The notes under the pieces were generated by a model. That model did no database searches and was not told where the DNA came from. It saw only the letters and a list, made by a program, of their open reading frames with translations. Positions 1 through 8,816 of a DNA stretch of 11,837 nucleotides are shown here, one piece after another. Each line of letters starts with the position of its first letter. The first letter of the stretch is position 1. Origin of the DNA: Euperipatoides rowelli (Eukaryota > Onychophora > Udeonychophora > Euonychophora > Peripatopsidae); the NCBI GenBank assembly GCA_003024985.2, contig PXIH01S0046949.1; one strand, written 5' to 3'. The translations under genes were made by a program, and so were the position numbers.

Positions 1-811
1 GCTGGACTATAGTCTGTTGTTGTCTGACACATTTGTATTTGTATTTGTATTATCATAAGAAGATAAAGATAGTCACAATAGACAACTACTGTGTGTACAG
101 TATTTAGGATAATATTATATTAGTTATCTTGATTGAAATTGAACTATGTGTAATGTTACCAATTGACTATTTTTTTTTTTTGTAAAAAAAAATCTGATTG
201 GCTGTAAGTGATTCTTCAATTTAATTTTAACCATAATCACTTAAATAAAATACATAGCTATAGTAACAAAAAGTCCTAGCATAATTAGTGAATTTAGAGC
301 ACAATTGAAAATCTAATTAACTTTGGAGTATGGTTTGAAATATATTTTCAAATCACTACAAATATATAGAATACTGTAGATAGATAAATACCGTGTGTGT
401 ACTGCATACCTAAATATACCGTATATATAAATAAATTATTCAAACATACTTGAAATTCAATAATATAAGACAAATTAATTATATTTAAATTCTTCAGGTG
501 CAGTGCAACACCGGTTTTCCTAGTTTATAATTAATTTTACAAATTATCCAATAAGATAAAATTAGAATAACTTAAAGCATTAGTTTTTAACTAACGCATT
601 ATAATTTTTTTTTTATTCTAGTTATATTACCAATAAATACTTTTAAATTTTACCATTATTTTGCTTGTAATTCCTCACTAAATCTCATTTTTCATTTTTT
701 CTAATCATAATTTTTTTAAAAGTTTATCTTAAGGAAATTGGATAACAACAATGTACTGTATAACAAAAAGAACAACCAAAAATTCCTCATATACTCTTTT
801 TTTATAATTAG
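1..811 (+). other. 3' part of an upstream UGGT intron
   Basis: This AT-rich stretch precedes the first recognisable UGGT exon and ends in a pyrimidine-rich tract and the acceptor AG at 810-811. I see no coding sequence in it. It holds a short (ATTTGT)3 tract at 31-50, a T-rich run near 170-180, and a small hairpin at 577-597 (GCATTAGTT facing AACTAACGC, one G-T pair). The sequence around that hairpin, roughly 530-650, shows weak further inverted similarity and could be the remnant of a small palindromic transposon, but it is too decayed to call. Confidence 0.7.
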
Positions 812-891
812 ATCTTACAAGATGTAATCAATGTGGAAATGAAGATTTATATGAACTGTCAAGAAAAACTATCCGATTTGCCATTAAAAAG
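812..891 (+). CDS. UGGT: UGGT exon (internal), UDP-glucose:glycoprotein glucosyltransferase
   Basis: This is an internal exon of the ER-lumen enzyme that re-glucosylates N-glycans on misfolded glycoproteins so that calnexin and calreticulin rebind them. Read from base 812 it gives 26 codons plus two bases and contains MNCQEKLSDLPLK, close to the animal UGGT signature MNCQ-KLSD-PLK that lies directly before FYRFVLEPE. Acceptor AG is at 810-811 after a T-rich tract, and donor GTAATA starts at 892. The exon ends in phase 2: its last bases AG join the T at 10107 to make AGT (Ser), restoring the family sequence PLKSFYRFVLE. The short length and split codon would hide it from a simple ORF search. 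I cannot tell whether the gene is a UGGT1 or UGGT2 orthologue. Confidence 0.93.
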
Positions 892-1858
892 GTAATATGA
901 AAACTAATTTATTATTCCTTATAACAGGAATTCAGAATACCTTAAATTGTTGGATATGCACATTTGTTATAACAAAAGTTCAATTTCTATTCTTTAAATG
1001 AAAAAATTTCTATGCAGACATACCCTGCATTAACATACGCAATGGGACCAGAGAAATTACTTCAAATGAAATTGTGCTTAAAGTGAAGAACTATATATTT
1101 TCCTCCCCTTATCGATGCATGTACTGCAAAAACGCATTTATAACTAATATCAATTTTTATAATTGCTAACTAGTTATTTCCAAACCTAAACAAGTATTAT
1201 ATGAAACACAGTATATTTTTATTATTTTTTTTAAATTTATTTTTCTAAAATAAAGTAAAACAAATTTTCTTTAATGCATGTTTCCTGAATTTTTTTTTAA
1301 GTTTATTTTTATAAATTTTCAGCGTATCATTTTCAAATTAGAATCCAAAACATAAATAGGTTAATTGATTGGTGCATTCAATAATTAGCTTGTGGCTCAA
1401 ACCTTTTGCATAATACTGAGTAATTAAAAGATGAAACAAGGTTTTTATTTTATTTCAATGTATGCAAGAAAGCTCATTTTACTAAGAACGGCATTAGTTA
1501 GTGCAGATATAATCTTCACAGCATTTTAATATTTCCTACTCCTCCCACACAGTCAATAATGATTGCAAAGGATGGGGGGATGGAGTGACAAACACCTTAC
1601 AATACATAAAGCAGGAGAAAGAACAATTTCATTTATGAAGGAGGGCAAATTGAGGCCTTATTAATTAAAAATCACGAGTTGACTAAAAACAACTGAGAAA
1701 AACTTTTCAAATGACAAAAAAATAGTTTTCTTAGCATAATGAATAAATAGAATTTTAAATTAAAAAATAAACAATGTTTCTTGATATTTTTAAGAAATAT
1801 TACAGTATGGTACATTTATTTCTTTTTAATATTTACAGTACTGGTATCCTAAGTGTTT
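892..1858. other. Unassigned AT-rich intron sequence
   Basis: I found no coding sequence, element end or RNA gene here. The stretch is rich in A and T runs. A 12-bp perfect palindrome, TTGTTATAACAA, lies near 965. The segment around 1550-1650 is less AT-rich and purine-rich on the + strand, but it has no recognisable motif. Confidence 0.5.
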
Positions 1859-1893
1859 TAATAATTGAAGGGGTGAGCATGATATAATCTAAA
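1859..1893 (+). repeat. Outer inverted repeat, left copy
   Basis: These 35 bases match the reverse complement of 5374-5408 at 31 of 35 positions by hand alignment. They include the exact 15-mer AATTGAAGGGGTGAG, followed by ATGATAT and ATC blocks. The pair encloses about 3.5 kb that holds two other mobile-element remnants. This arrangement looks like terminal inverted repeats of an older DNA transposon into which later elements inserted. No clear target-site duplication flanks the pair. Confidence 0.6.
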
Positions 1894-2125
1894 GTCACTC
1901 AATGAAAATTATTCAGGAGAGTGATTTGAAAATTTAGAAAAAGGCTTTAAATCATGTTAATGATTTTTTAACTTTTCAAAATGCTCTGCCATCTTTGGAC
2001 AGAATCTTAGTGTGCATTCGCGAAAAGGTTCTGAACCAGTTCTGAGAACTTATACAGAACGTCAACAAAGAACTGAGAACTGCAACCGGAACATGCAAGA
2101 ACTACGTCCTAGTTCTAGCAGAAGT

Positions 2126-2281
2126 TATTTATTTAATTTAAATAGCACTTTACGATGACTATTACAGTAAGTGATTGACAGATAAATACTGTACTTACTA
2201 ATTAATGAATCGTAAGAAAAATTGTTTAGATATAGTAATAGGCTATATACAAAATCATAAACACTTTGTTTATGCCAAATA

Positions 2282-2312
<31 letters not shown>

Positions 2313-3690
2313 ATTAATTTCAGAGGATAGTGAATATGAGATAATTAATGAAGGTAGACAGAAAAACCAGAATATATTTTGAGTATACAATATTAAATTA
2401 CAATTGTAAAGCTTTCAAAGATCGTTTTTTTTTTGTAAAGAGGAATTGCGCCTCTTTAATATGATATATTGAACATTATTTTTACAAGCAAATAAAAATT
2501 AATAATCATCAATAATTTTACAGCTAAAAACAATTTGAAAATCTACTGAGGAAATTATATTCCCTCATTTTTGTTGGAATCGGCAGGGAGAAACTTGCTG
2601 TGAATGGATAAAAAAAAATCTAATAACTTGGGCTACTGTAACTCTTTGGCTGACGCTGGGAATTGTGTTGAAAGTTTTAGCTCAATTTTCAATCGGATTA
2701 ATGTATCTATTAGCCATGGTATGGTAGCTACATAAAAGCATAAATAGATGCAGAAAATTATAAAATACAAATGGCCATCAACATTAACCACTAATAAACA
2801 GCTAGCCTATAGCTGCAAAATTCTATGAAGTGGCTAGATTATCAGGTAGACTAATAATAATGGCTATAAAAAATATTTGAAATTTTTAATCATTAAAAAA
2901 TTAAATGTCACTTTTTATTGAATTTTTTTTTTTTAGGAATTATTAGAGTATTTGACATGACACATCCAAATAAAGGCCCCATATGCTCCCGCATCTGCTG
3001 TATAAATAAAATATATGTTAGTAATGCTAGCGAATTCTAAAAAAAAAATGCATTTGTTATGATTGATTCCACAATCATAACAAATGCATTATTATGTTTC
3101 ATTTCAAAAAAGATCTGAAAATCAGCGGCAGCGGCAATACACGTGTGATTTTGCCTAGTTTGAAAAAAAAAAAAGATTTAATATTAAAGAGGTGAAATTC
3201 TTCTCTTATGTTTCAATAATTAATTAATTAATTATCCCAGTATTAACTCAAAGACTTTTCTACAATTAGGCTACTACTATCAAAACAGACAACTAAGCAT
3301 GATGAAAAAAAAAATAGTTAATAGCAAATTGCAGAAATATTGATTGATCACGAGAGGTGTTGTTTTAAATTCAGATAAGATGGTCTTAAATTTTTCTAAA
3401 AAAAAATATAAACTATATAAAACAAAATAAATAAGTTTTATTTAAATAAACTCTAATTATTTATTTAAAATAATAATACTGTAATTAATTTTTTTTTTTT
3501 TTTTATTTAATAAAAACTTGTAACACAACGAACATCCCGTTAACTAAACAATCACTTTAAACACTTGCTGCATATGTTAGTATTATTTGTTTGATGTTTT
3601 ATTTCCGATCTCATTTATATAAGCCTCTGGATTAAATTTTTTAAATTATTTTATTCGATGTTTACTGCATTTTCCAATTGACACCATTTT
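2126..3690. other. Interior of the non-autonomous element, AT-rich, no gene
   Basis: No reading frame of note was found. Visible structure: an A17 run followed by (CA)5 at 2286-2312; an 8-bp hairpin at 2436-2458 (TAAAGAGG facing CCTCTTTA); a perfect 19-bp hairpin at 3047-3090; a (TTAA) run near 3217-3233; and a T16 run at 3489-3504. Confidence 0.5.
3047..3090. repeat. Perfect 19-bp hairpin with 6-nt loop
   Basis: AATGCATTTGTTATGATTG (3047-3065) is followed by the loop ATTCCA and then by its exact reverse complement (3072-3090). It sits inside the non-autonomous element. The flanks (A run on the left, ATTATGTTTC on the right) do not continue the pairing. It could be a small palindromic insertion or a structural part of the host element. 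Confidence 0.85.
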
Positions 3691-3841
3691 AAAGTTCTAG
3701 TAGTTCCTGCTTAGAAAGCAGAACCTCTAGAACTTGGTTCTGAGGACCCGATGTAGGTTCTAAGAACTTTGCAAACACTTGAGAACTGCTTTCGCGAACA
3801 GCTTAGAACTTCGTTCTTTAGTTCAGAACCATTTCGCAAAT

Positions 3842-3856
3842 ATGCGATGCGATGCG
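3842..3856. repeat. (ATGCG)3 tandem repeat at LINE / DNA-element border
   Basis: Three perfect ATGCG units lie exactly where the right end of the GTTCT-rich element meets the non-coding tail of the minus-strand LINE. Read on the LINE strand it is (CGCAT)n. Several LINE families end in short tandem repeats instead of poly(A), so this may be the LINE 3' terminus. It may equally be a chance microsatellite. Confidence 0.5.
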
Positions 3857-3899
3857 AGGTATGACTGCTCATTCTCTCCGGAGTCACTCAACTTGTTAG

Positions 3900-5280
3900 T
3901 CAGCAAATTGCCTTAAAAACCTCCCTTTCCCAAACTACCAACAAACCCTTAACCCACCCAATCCAATCCCCTCCTCCCTCAAATCCCAGCCATTTACTCA
4001 AAATCTCCTCACTCTTCTCTCCCTTATCTCCATTCCCCAATATAAGACCTCCCCCTCCCTCTACTATTCTTTTCCTCTCCACTTTAAGATTATCACAAAA
4101 TAAAAAAAATATGCTCTAAATCCTCCCTTTCCNCTCCACACAACCTACATGATACATTATTATCCTCACTAAAATTCTTTAACCTAACCCTTGTTTTTAA
4201 ACTCCCCACCCTAGCCTGAAACAACAACTCTCACCCTATAATTACCATATAACTCACCCTCCTCCCTATTACTCACCTTATTACTATATAACCTTAATGT
4301 ACTCTTCTCCACCCCCCTTCCTCCATTTATCATTCTCCCTTTCTCTTACTAATTTATCCATCTTCCCATTCCAACACTTAATCAATATCCTTGATTACCT
4401 CTTTTACTTCCCCTTCCCATAACCCCAAATATAACCCTATCCTTTCCCCATCTACATTTTTTGCCAATTGTATTACCCTTTTCCACTATCTATTTTTCCT
4501 TATTCCCCACATACTATCCCTAAAAACCTATTTACATACCCTCTCCTCCCCCATCAACCTACCAAATCTCTTCAATTTGGCTCTCGCCTCTCTAGCCTCA
4601 AATTCACTCCATCCCATATCCCCCTGAATAGCCTCCAACGCCATAAACCCCGGCCCCCTAAAGCCACCCTACCCATTTCATTCTGAATCTTCTCCAATTC
4701 TCTTCTCAATTTATTACTATACACCAAAACATTACTCCCATACATTAATCCCGGTACCGCCACCGCTTTCAAAACCGTTCTTACCACCTCATATTTATTA
4801 AAGCTCATACACGCTACCTTCCTTATCATCCCCTTATTCCTTTTTAATCTATCCAACAATTTTAATCCCAATCCCTCAAATAATCTTTATCCACTCCCAT
4901 TACTACCCCTAAATATTCATAACTCCTGACTTCCTCCAATACTTCTTCCCCCAATTTACATACTACCTTGTCTCCATAATATATCCCCATTATTTTACTT
5001 TTTTCCTTACCAAACTCCAAACCTAAATCCATACCTACCCCATGACACACATTTAACAAATCTTGCATATCCCTTTCATTTTCTGCACATAATACTATAT
5101 CATCTGCAAACAATAATCCTGGTAACTTCTTATTTCCCTTTAACACAACCCCCTTCCCTACATTGATCAACCCCCTAGCAAACCTATCCATATACTGTAA
5201 ATTAAAAATAAAATCGCAGAAAGAGGACACCCCTGTTTTAAACCCTTCCCACTATTCCCCTCCTCCGAACACTTAGAATA
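3900..5280 (-). pseudogene. Broken LINE reverse transcriptase (ORF2 C-terminal half)
   Basis: Reverse transcriptase copies the element RNA into DNA at the target site. On the - strand the order is: KGLKQGCPLSAILF (from about 5240 down), a frameshift near 5190-5200, NLQYMDRFARG, LLFADDIVL with the catalytic FADD at 5099-5110, EKSKIMG, and the RT-end motif SYEYLGV. A frameshift at about 4865 leads to LKLLDRLKRNKGMIRKV and VPGLMYGSNVLVYSNKLRR. After another shift near 4610 come GWSEFEAREARAKLKRFG, GLWEGEVKEVI and VEKSTLRLYSNKV. A degenerate Cys-His finger of the CxxC...H...C type follows, with CRLCG then LEHIFF, at about 4095-4150. The frame then runs to the stop at 3900-3902. In-frame stops lie at TAG codons within 4441-4560. 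The FADD box and downstream layout resemble jockey/I-like LINEs, and I recall similar proteins from crustaceans. The gene is clearly inactive. Confidence 0.9.
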
Positions 5281-5373
5281 TTTTAGAGACCCTATATTAA
5301 GATATTTTGATATGAGCTTCCCCAGGCGACACATTTGTGAACTAATTCGAAATATTTTTGCTAAAAGTATGGT

Positions 5374-5408
5374 TTTGGATCATATCATTCTCACCCCTTC
5401 AATTGTTA
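5374..5408 (-). repeat. Outer inverted repeat, right copy
   Basis: This is the partner of 1859-1893 in inverted orientation, 31 of 35 positions alike. It lies about 95 bp beyond the last recognisable LINE codons. The intervening bases 5281-5373 are not clearly LINE and could be the inner part of the outer element. Confidence 0.6.
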
Positions 5409-6198
5409 GTAATTTTGGCTTGACAATTAGTTTTTTTTAAATCCTGACATGTATTGACCCATTGTTTTAATCCTGTAATGTTTTTGTTATGTATTCATTG
5501 GTGATTGTACAGTAGTTAGAAAGTAAATAAATAGCATTTGTTAATATTTGCTTTTTGTTGGTAATGCTATTTCAGTAATTCTGTAAGAAAATGTGCATAA
5601 ATAAAAAATGGAATTTAGTCGTTGAAAACTTAATATTTGATAAGTGAAAAGTGTTGCAGGTGATAAATACTGTACATACGGTATCATCATACAGTAGGTG
5701 TTGAATATGTGGTGGCAAATGTTTGGCATAAGCAAAAATAAAATTATAAAGGAAAGTTTATTTGTATTAGAAATTAATATAATTATTAATTTATTTTAAA
5801 GTGATATATCCATTTCAGCTAGCCTACAGTATTTTTAACTTATACTGTATATAATTTGTATTCACTCCCTTATCTCTAACCTGGGCCTGTTCCCACCTTT
5901 CCCTCCCTTCACAATGCTACATATTGCTTTTCCGATAAGGGCTTTTCAAAATCCAGCTCTTTATGGCCTCATAAATCTATTTTTCACCTGGATGGGCTAA
6001 AATTTTGATTTAGTAGAGTGAATCAAAGTTTACCATTCTGCCCTGGATTACAGACGGGAACCCATCATTTAGGATCTTGTGGTTCCTACATTGATTCTTA
6101 CATAAACTTCCTCCAAACTAATACATTTTAAAATATCTAATGGAAATACTGTAAACAAAGTATTCAGCTCTTTTGTACATATCTAACAAAATATATTG
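5409..6198. other. Unassigned intron sequence with a less AT-rich island
   Basis: No gene was found. The first 450 bases are plain AT-rich DNA with several TACTGTA/TACAGTA words. About 5876-6120 is noticeably richer in C and G, contains pyrimidine runs and a 6-bp hairpin near 6006-6028 (TTGATT facing AATCAA), and could be a fragment of an unrecognised repeat. I see no tRNA-type A and B boxes that would mark a tRNA-derived SINE. Confidence 0.5.
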
Positions 6199-6206
6199 AC
6201 TATAAC

Positions 6207-6303
6207 AGGGATGGATGGTCAGTCAGTACAAGTCAGTATTTTAGAGATTGGTCAGTTTTAGTCTGTATTTTTCCTTTTTGGTCAGTAAAGTCTGTTTTTT
6301 GGC
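6207..6303 (+). repeat. Left terminal and subterminal region of the hAT-like element
   Basis: It contains the short terminal repeat and five GTCAGT words (starting at 6218, 6222, 6232, 6251 and 6281). Such subterminal clusters are normally transposase binding sites. Bases 6281-6300 recur almost exactly at 9011-9030. Confidence 0.7.
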
Positions 6304-6638
6304 TCTCTTTTTTATTTCCTTTCCTTTTTTTAGAGTTTATATGATCGGAAAATAAGTTTACATTGTGTTTTCTTCATTCAACTTCCTCACTGAAATGTAT
6401 GTATACAATGAACTCACTTAGCCTTGATGATAATAAAGTTTTTATTGACTTCTTACACTCCTGATAGCCTCAATTAAATTATCTGAAAGGGAACTATTTT
6501 CATGCTTTTTGCTTTGGTCGTTCACATCTTATTGTTGCACTTCATATCCAGTTATCAAGTAGTTATAATACAAGTTTGTTGACTGATGAATTTCAATAGA
6601 CAATAGTATGAAAATAGGAAGAATACTTTAAAATCAGA

Positions 6639-8816
6639 ATGGTTTTAAAAAAAAGACATTGTTTTACTATTTCTGAGTGGGGTCAGAAAAAGAGTGACAA
6701 GTTTTTTGTATGCTGTGTACGCAAACATTTTCAGTTTCTTGGGGCTTTTGAGCAGCATGCTTCTCAGAAGCACAGAGAAGAATGCAAAATGAAACTTAGT
6801 TCTTCACAACGGCAATTGTCTTCAACCCATGCAGGATGCAGCAATGATGATATAACTACATGTATGATGTATCTTCTGTTGTCAGAACAACCATTCAACT
6901 GTATTCTGCTTCAAGAGCAGAGTTAATCTGGTGTTTGCAAATGAATGTAGGGGACTTTGCTGTTAAACTGCTTGTGGTGATGATACCAAAGAAACCGTTA
7001 AGATAATCTTTCCTGGAAGTGTTCCTTCAGATTTCTCTCTTTCAAGATAAAAGCGAGGTGTTAGCTCCATATTTTAAAAAGCAGTTGAATAATATTTTGT
7101 TTTGATGAAACAGTGAATGCAGCTTCAAAGAAAGAGCTTCAGTACAAGTCAGTATTTGCTCCGAACAAATGGTTTTTACAACACATCTCCAGATGTTCTT
7201 AATTGGTAAAGCAACTGCTAACAATGTACAGTATACTCCAAGTTAAATGAAGCCTTGGACATTTCTCAGCTACCTCGCCCACATCTTTTAATGCTAAGTT
7301 GTGATGGGCCTAATGTCAACAAAACTGAATATTCTTATGAATGATTCTCTGATCCTATCAGGAATAAACACCTTAGTCGATGTTGGAACATGTATGGACA
7401 CATGGTCCATAATGCGTTCAAAAAAGGATTAGGAGAACTTGGTGAAATGATTGGACCTGATCTTTCTTCTCCACAAGTTTTTGATGGACAAACATCTCTC
7501 TGGGAAGATTTCGAAAAAATTCAATTAGATCTGAATCTGCCTGATCATTGCTTTATGAAACATGTATCTTCTAGATCGCTGACATAAGAACCTGTTGGAG
7601 AGAGGCTTTTAGAACAATGGGAAGCTGTTGAAAAGTACTTTCTTCAGTTCATACCCCAGGATGAGGCAGGCTGATGAACTCTTTGAATTACAAGATTATT
7701 GTAAAACTATTGAAAGACATAACTACCAAGGCAAAGTTACAGTAGGTTGTTTTGTGTAGGTGCCCAAACATTTACAAGATTCACTGGTTTCCTCCAGAAA
7801 AGAGATCCTTTAATTCATTTAATCTATAATGAGCTGAACAACATTATCAGAACACTCATACAGCAAGTTTGTGTAAGTGCTGCTCTAGTGAGTCTAGAAG
7901 CATTTAGTGATAAGTCTTGCCTTTGGAAAACAGTATTTGAGTAGAGGAAGAGAAGTTCTCAACAAGTGAAAAGAAAGATTACATTTTTGTTATTCAACCC
8001 AGAAATCACTATGCTGCTACTTGTTAGCGTCTTCTGAAAAAAGTCTTCTTTGAACAAACCTGTGTCGTGGTATCTTTGGTACTTGTATCCTGAAAATAAG
8101 GTAAAAGAAGGATCATACAAAGACGTTGTGAAATTAGCTGTATTCCTTCTAGTTGAGTACAGTGTACTTGCTCTCATTGATGAGTGGAAACTGTTGAAGC
8201 TTGAAGAAGAAAATCCAGGCAGTAACAAAAAGTGGATGACGTATACTAGAATCAGGTTATTGGGAAGAAATGTCGGGAAAATAAAGACACTACTGTTTTG
8301 GAGATTGTGAAGGCTGCACTTGCTCTTTCACAATCTGGGAATATATTGGATGAAGACACCCCAAAGATGGCTGAATGAACATGGATGCCCATTCATTCTG
8401 CATACACTGCCTATGTCAGATACAGGCAAAACTGTGATGATCAGAAGAGAAAGGTTGAGGAATCACTGAAGAAACAAGAAGAAAAGGAAAAAAATTACTA
8501 GAAGAAGTATAAAAACAATATGAAAAAGAAAAGCTAACATTGAATAAGGTGAAGAGACTGAAGAAACTGGAAAAGGAAAAAAAGATTGGCTGTTAACCGA
8601 TTACTCGATGATGCAAATAAGTGCTTAAAAGAAGCAATAAAGGAAGACCTGGTGAGAATTAATGTGACTCAATGAATGCTGGAGGGTGCTGTGAAAGTTA
8701 GGGAAGAAGAAGTAAAGAAAATGAAAGATGTAGAAAAAGTACAGAAAATGGTTGATAAGCAAAAGAGCAGTCTTATAACATTTTTCTCAAAGAAACCAAA
8801 ACAAAGTGAGTCTTGA
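6639..8816 (+). pseudogene. Decayed hAT-like transposase gene
   Basis: The likely start is ATG 6639 (MVLKKRHCFT), followed by a degenerate zinc-finger-like segment (C25, C26, H40, H45) within EQHASQKHREECK. Then, across frameshifts: RAELIWCLQMNVGDF; LAPYFKKQLNN (7061 on); FDETVN (7101 on), probably holding the first catalytic acid; GKATANN; LSCDGPNVNK (DGPNVN at 7303-7320); DVGTC then GHMVHNAFKKGL (7382 on), matching the hAT CxxH region; SLWEDFEKIQLDLNLPDH; HVSSRSLT; LLEQWEAVEKYFLQFIP; TFTRFTGFLQKRDPLIHLIY (7766 on); a DEWKLLKLEEENP segment (about 8180); KAALALSQSG; and a lysine/glutamate-rich coiled coil to the stop TGA 8814-8816. Stops or shifts occur near 6924, 7048, 7100, 7390, 7586, 7660, 7740, 7942, 8050, 8250, 8377 and 8500. 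The protein is dead. I know the family only as invertebrate hAT-like transposase relatives. Confidence 0.8.

Larger units (their letters stand above)
2014..3845. mobile_element. Non-autonomous DNA transposon with GTTCT/AGAAC-clustered ends
   Basis: The two ends face each other as inverted repeats. The left end (2014-2036) has GCGAAAAGGTTCTGAAC, and the reverse complement of the right end (3821-3845) has GCGAAATGGTTCTGAAC. Inside each end is a cluster of the pentamer GTTCT or its complement AGAAC: eight copies at 2028-2116 and ten at 3694-3829 by hand count. Subterminal arrays of short transposase-binding words on both strands are typical of hAT-type and related elements. The interior (about 2126-3690) is AT-rich with no open frame, so the element could only have moved with a transposase supplied in trans. 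TTCGCGAA at the left border and TTTCGCAA at the right could be a degenerate 8-bp target duplication or part of the ends. The superfamily is inferred. Confidence 0.6.
3842..5280 (-). mobile_element. 5'-truncated non-LTR retrotransposon (LINE), minus strand
   Basis: The segment encodes, on the - strand and across several frameshifts, the second half of a LINE reverse transcriptase followed by a C-terminal domain ending at the stop 3900-3902. Beyond the stop is a tail of about 45-60 nt reaching the (CGCAT)n repeat. The 5' part (endonuclease and RT N-terminus) is absent, as expected from aborted target-primed reverse transcription. The 5' limit is uncertain: the last convincing LINE codons lie near 5280. 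The + strand is strikingly poor in G throughout, so the coding strand is purine-rich. One undetermined base (N) lies at 4133. Confidence 0.85.

Noticed and set aside
2286-2312. Poly(A) tail of a retrotransposon
   Set aside because: The A17 run continues into (CA)5 and has no retrotransposon coding sequence upstream, so a microsatellite is simpler.
2012-3847. Clean 8-bp target duplication around the GTTCT-rich element
   Set aside because: TTCGCGAA versus TTTCGCAA is suggestive, but the left word is itself palindromic and a related copy lies within the right end, so it cannot be told from the terminal repeat.
1892-3893. AGTCACTCAA shared by the left outer repeat and the LINE tail region
   Set aside because: It is only 10 nt with no extension on either side, and chance is sufficient in a window of this size.
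4391-4686. Two overlapping plus-strand open frames rich in Pro, Leu and Ser
   Set aside because: They are antisense shadows of the minus-strand LINE. Their composition follows from its purine-rich coding strand.
5541-5735. Minus-strand open frame of 64 codons
   Set aside because: It lies in plain AT-rich intron, has no recognisable motif, and is no longer than expected by chance.
5876-6130. tRNA-derived SINE
   Set aside because: No A or B box of the polymerase III promoter and no poly(A) or tandem tail could be seen.
6639-6926. Functional zinc-finger gene starting at ATG 6639
   Set aside because: The frame is the broken N-terminus of the transposase. Coding resemblance continues past its stop in another frame.
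7042-7224. Minus-strand open frame of 60 codons
   Set aside because: It is antisense to the transposase fossil, which shows family motifs on the + strand.
7959-8228. Minus-strand open frame of 89 codons
   Set aside because: It is antisense to the transposase segment around DEWKLLKLEEENP, with no motif of its own.
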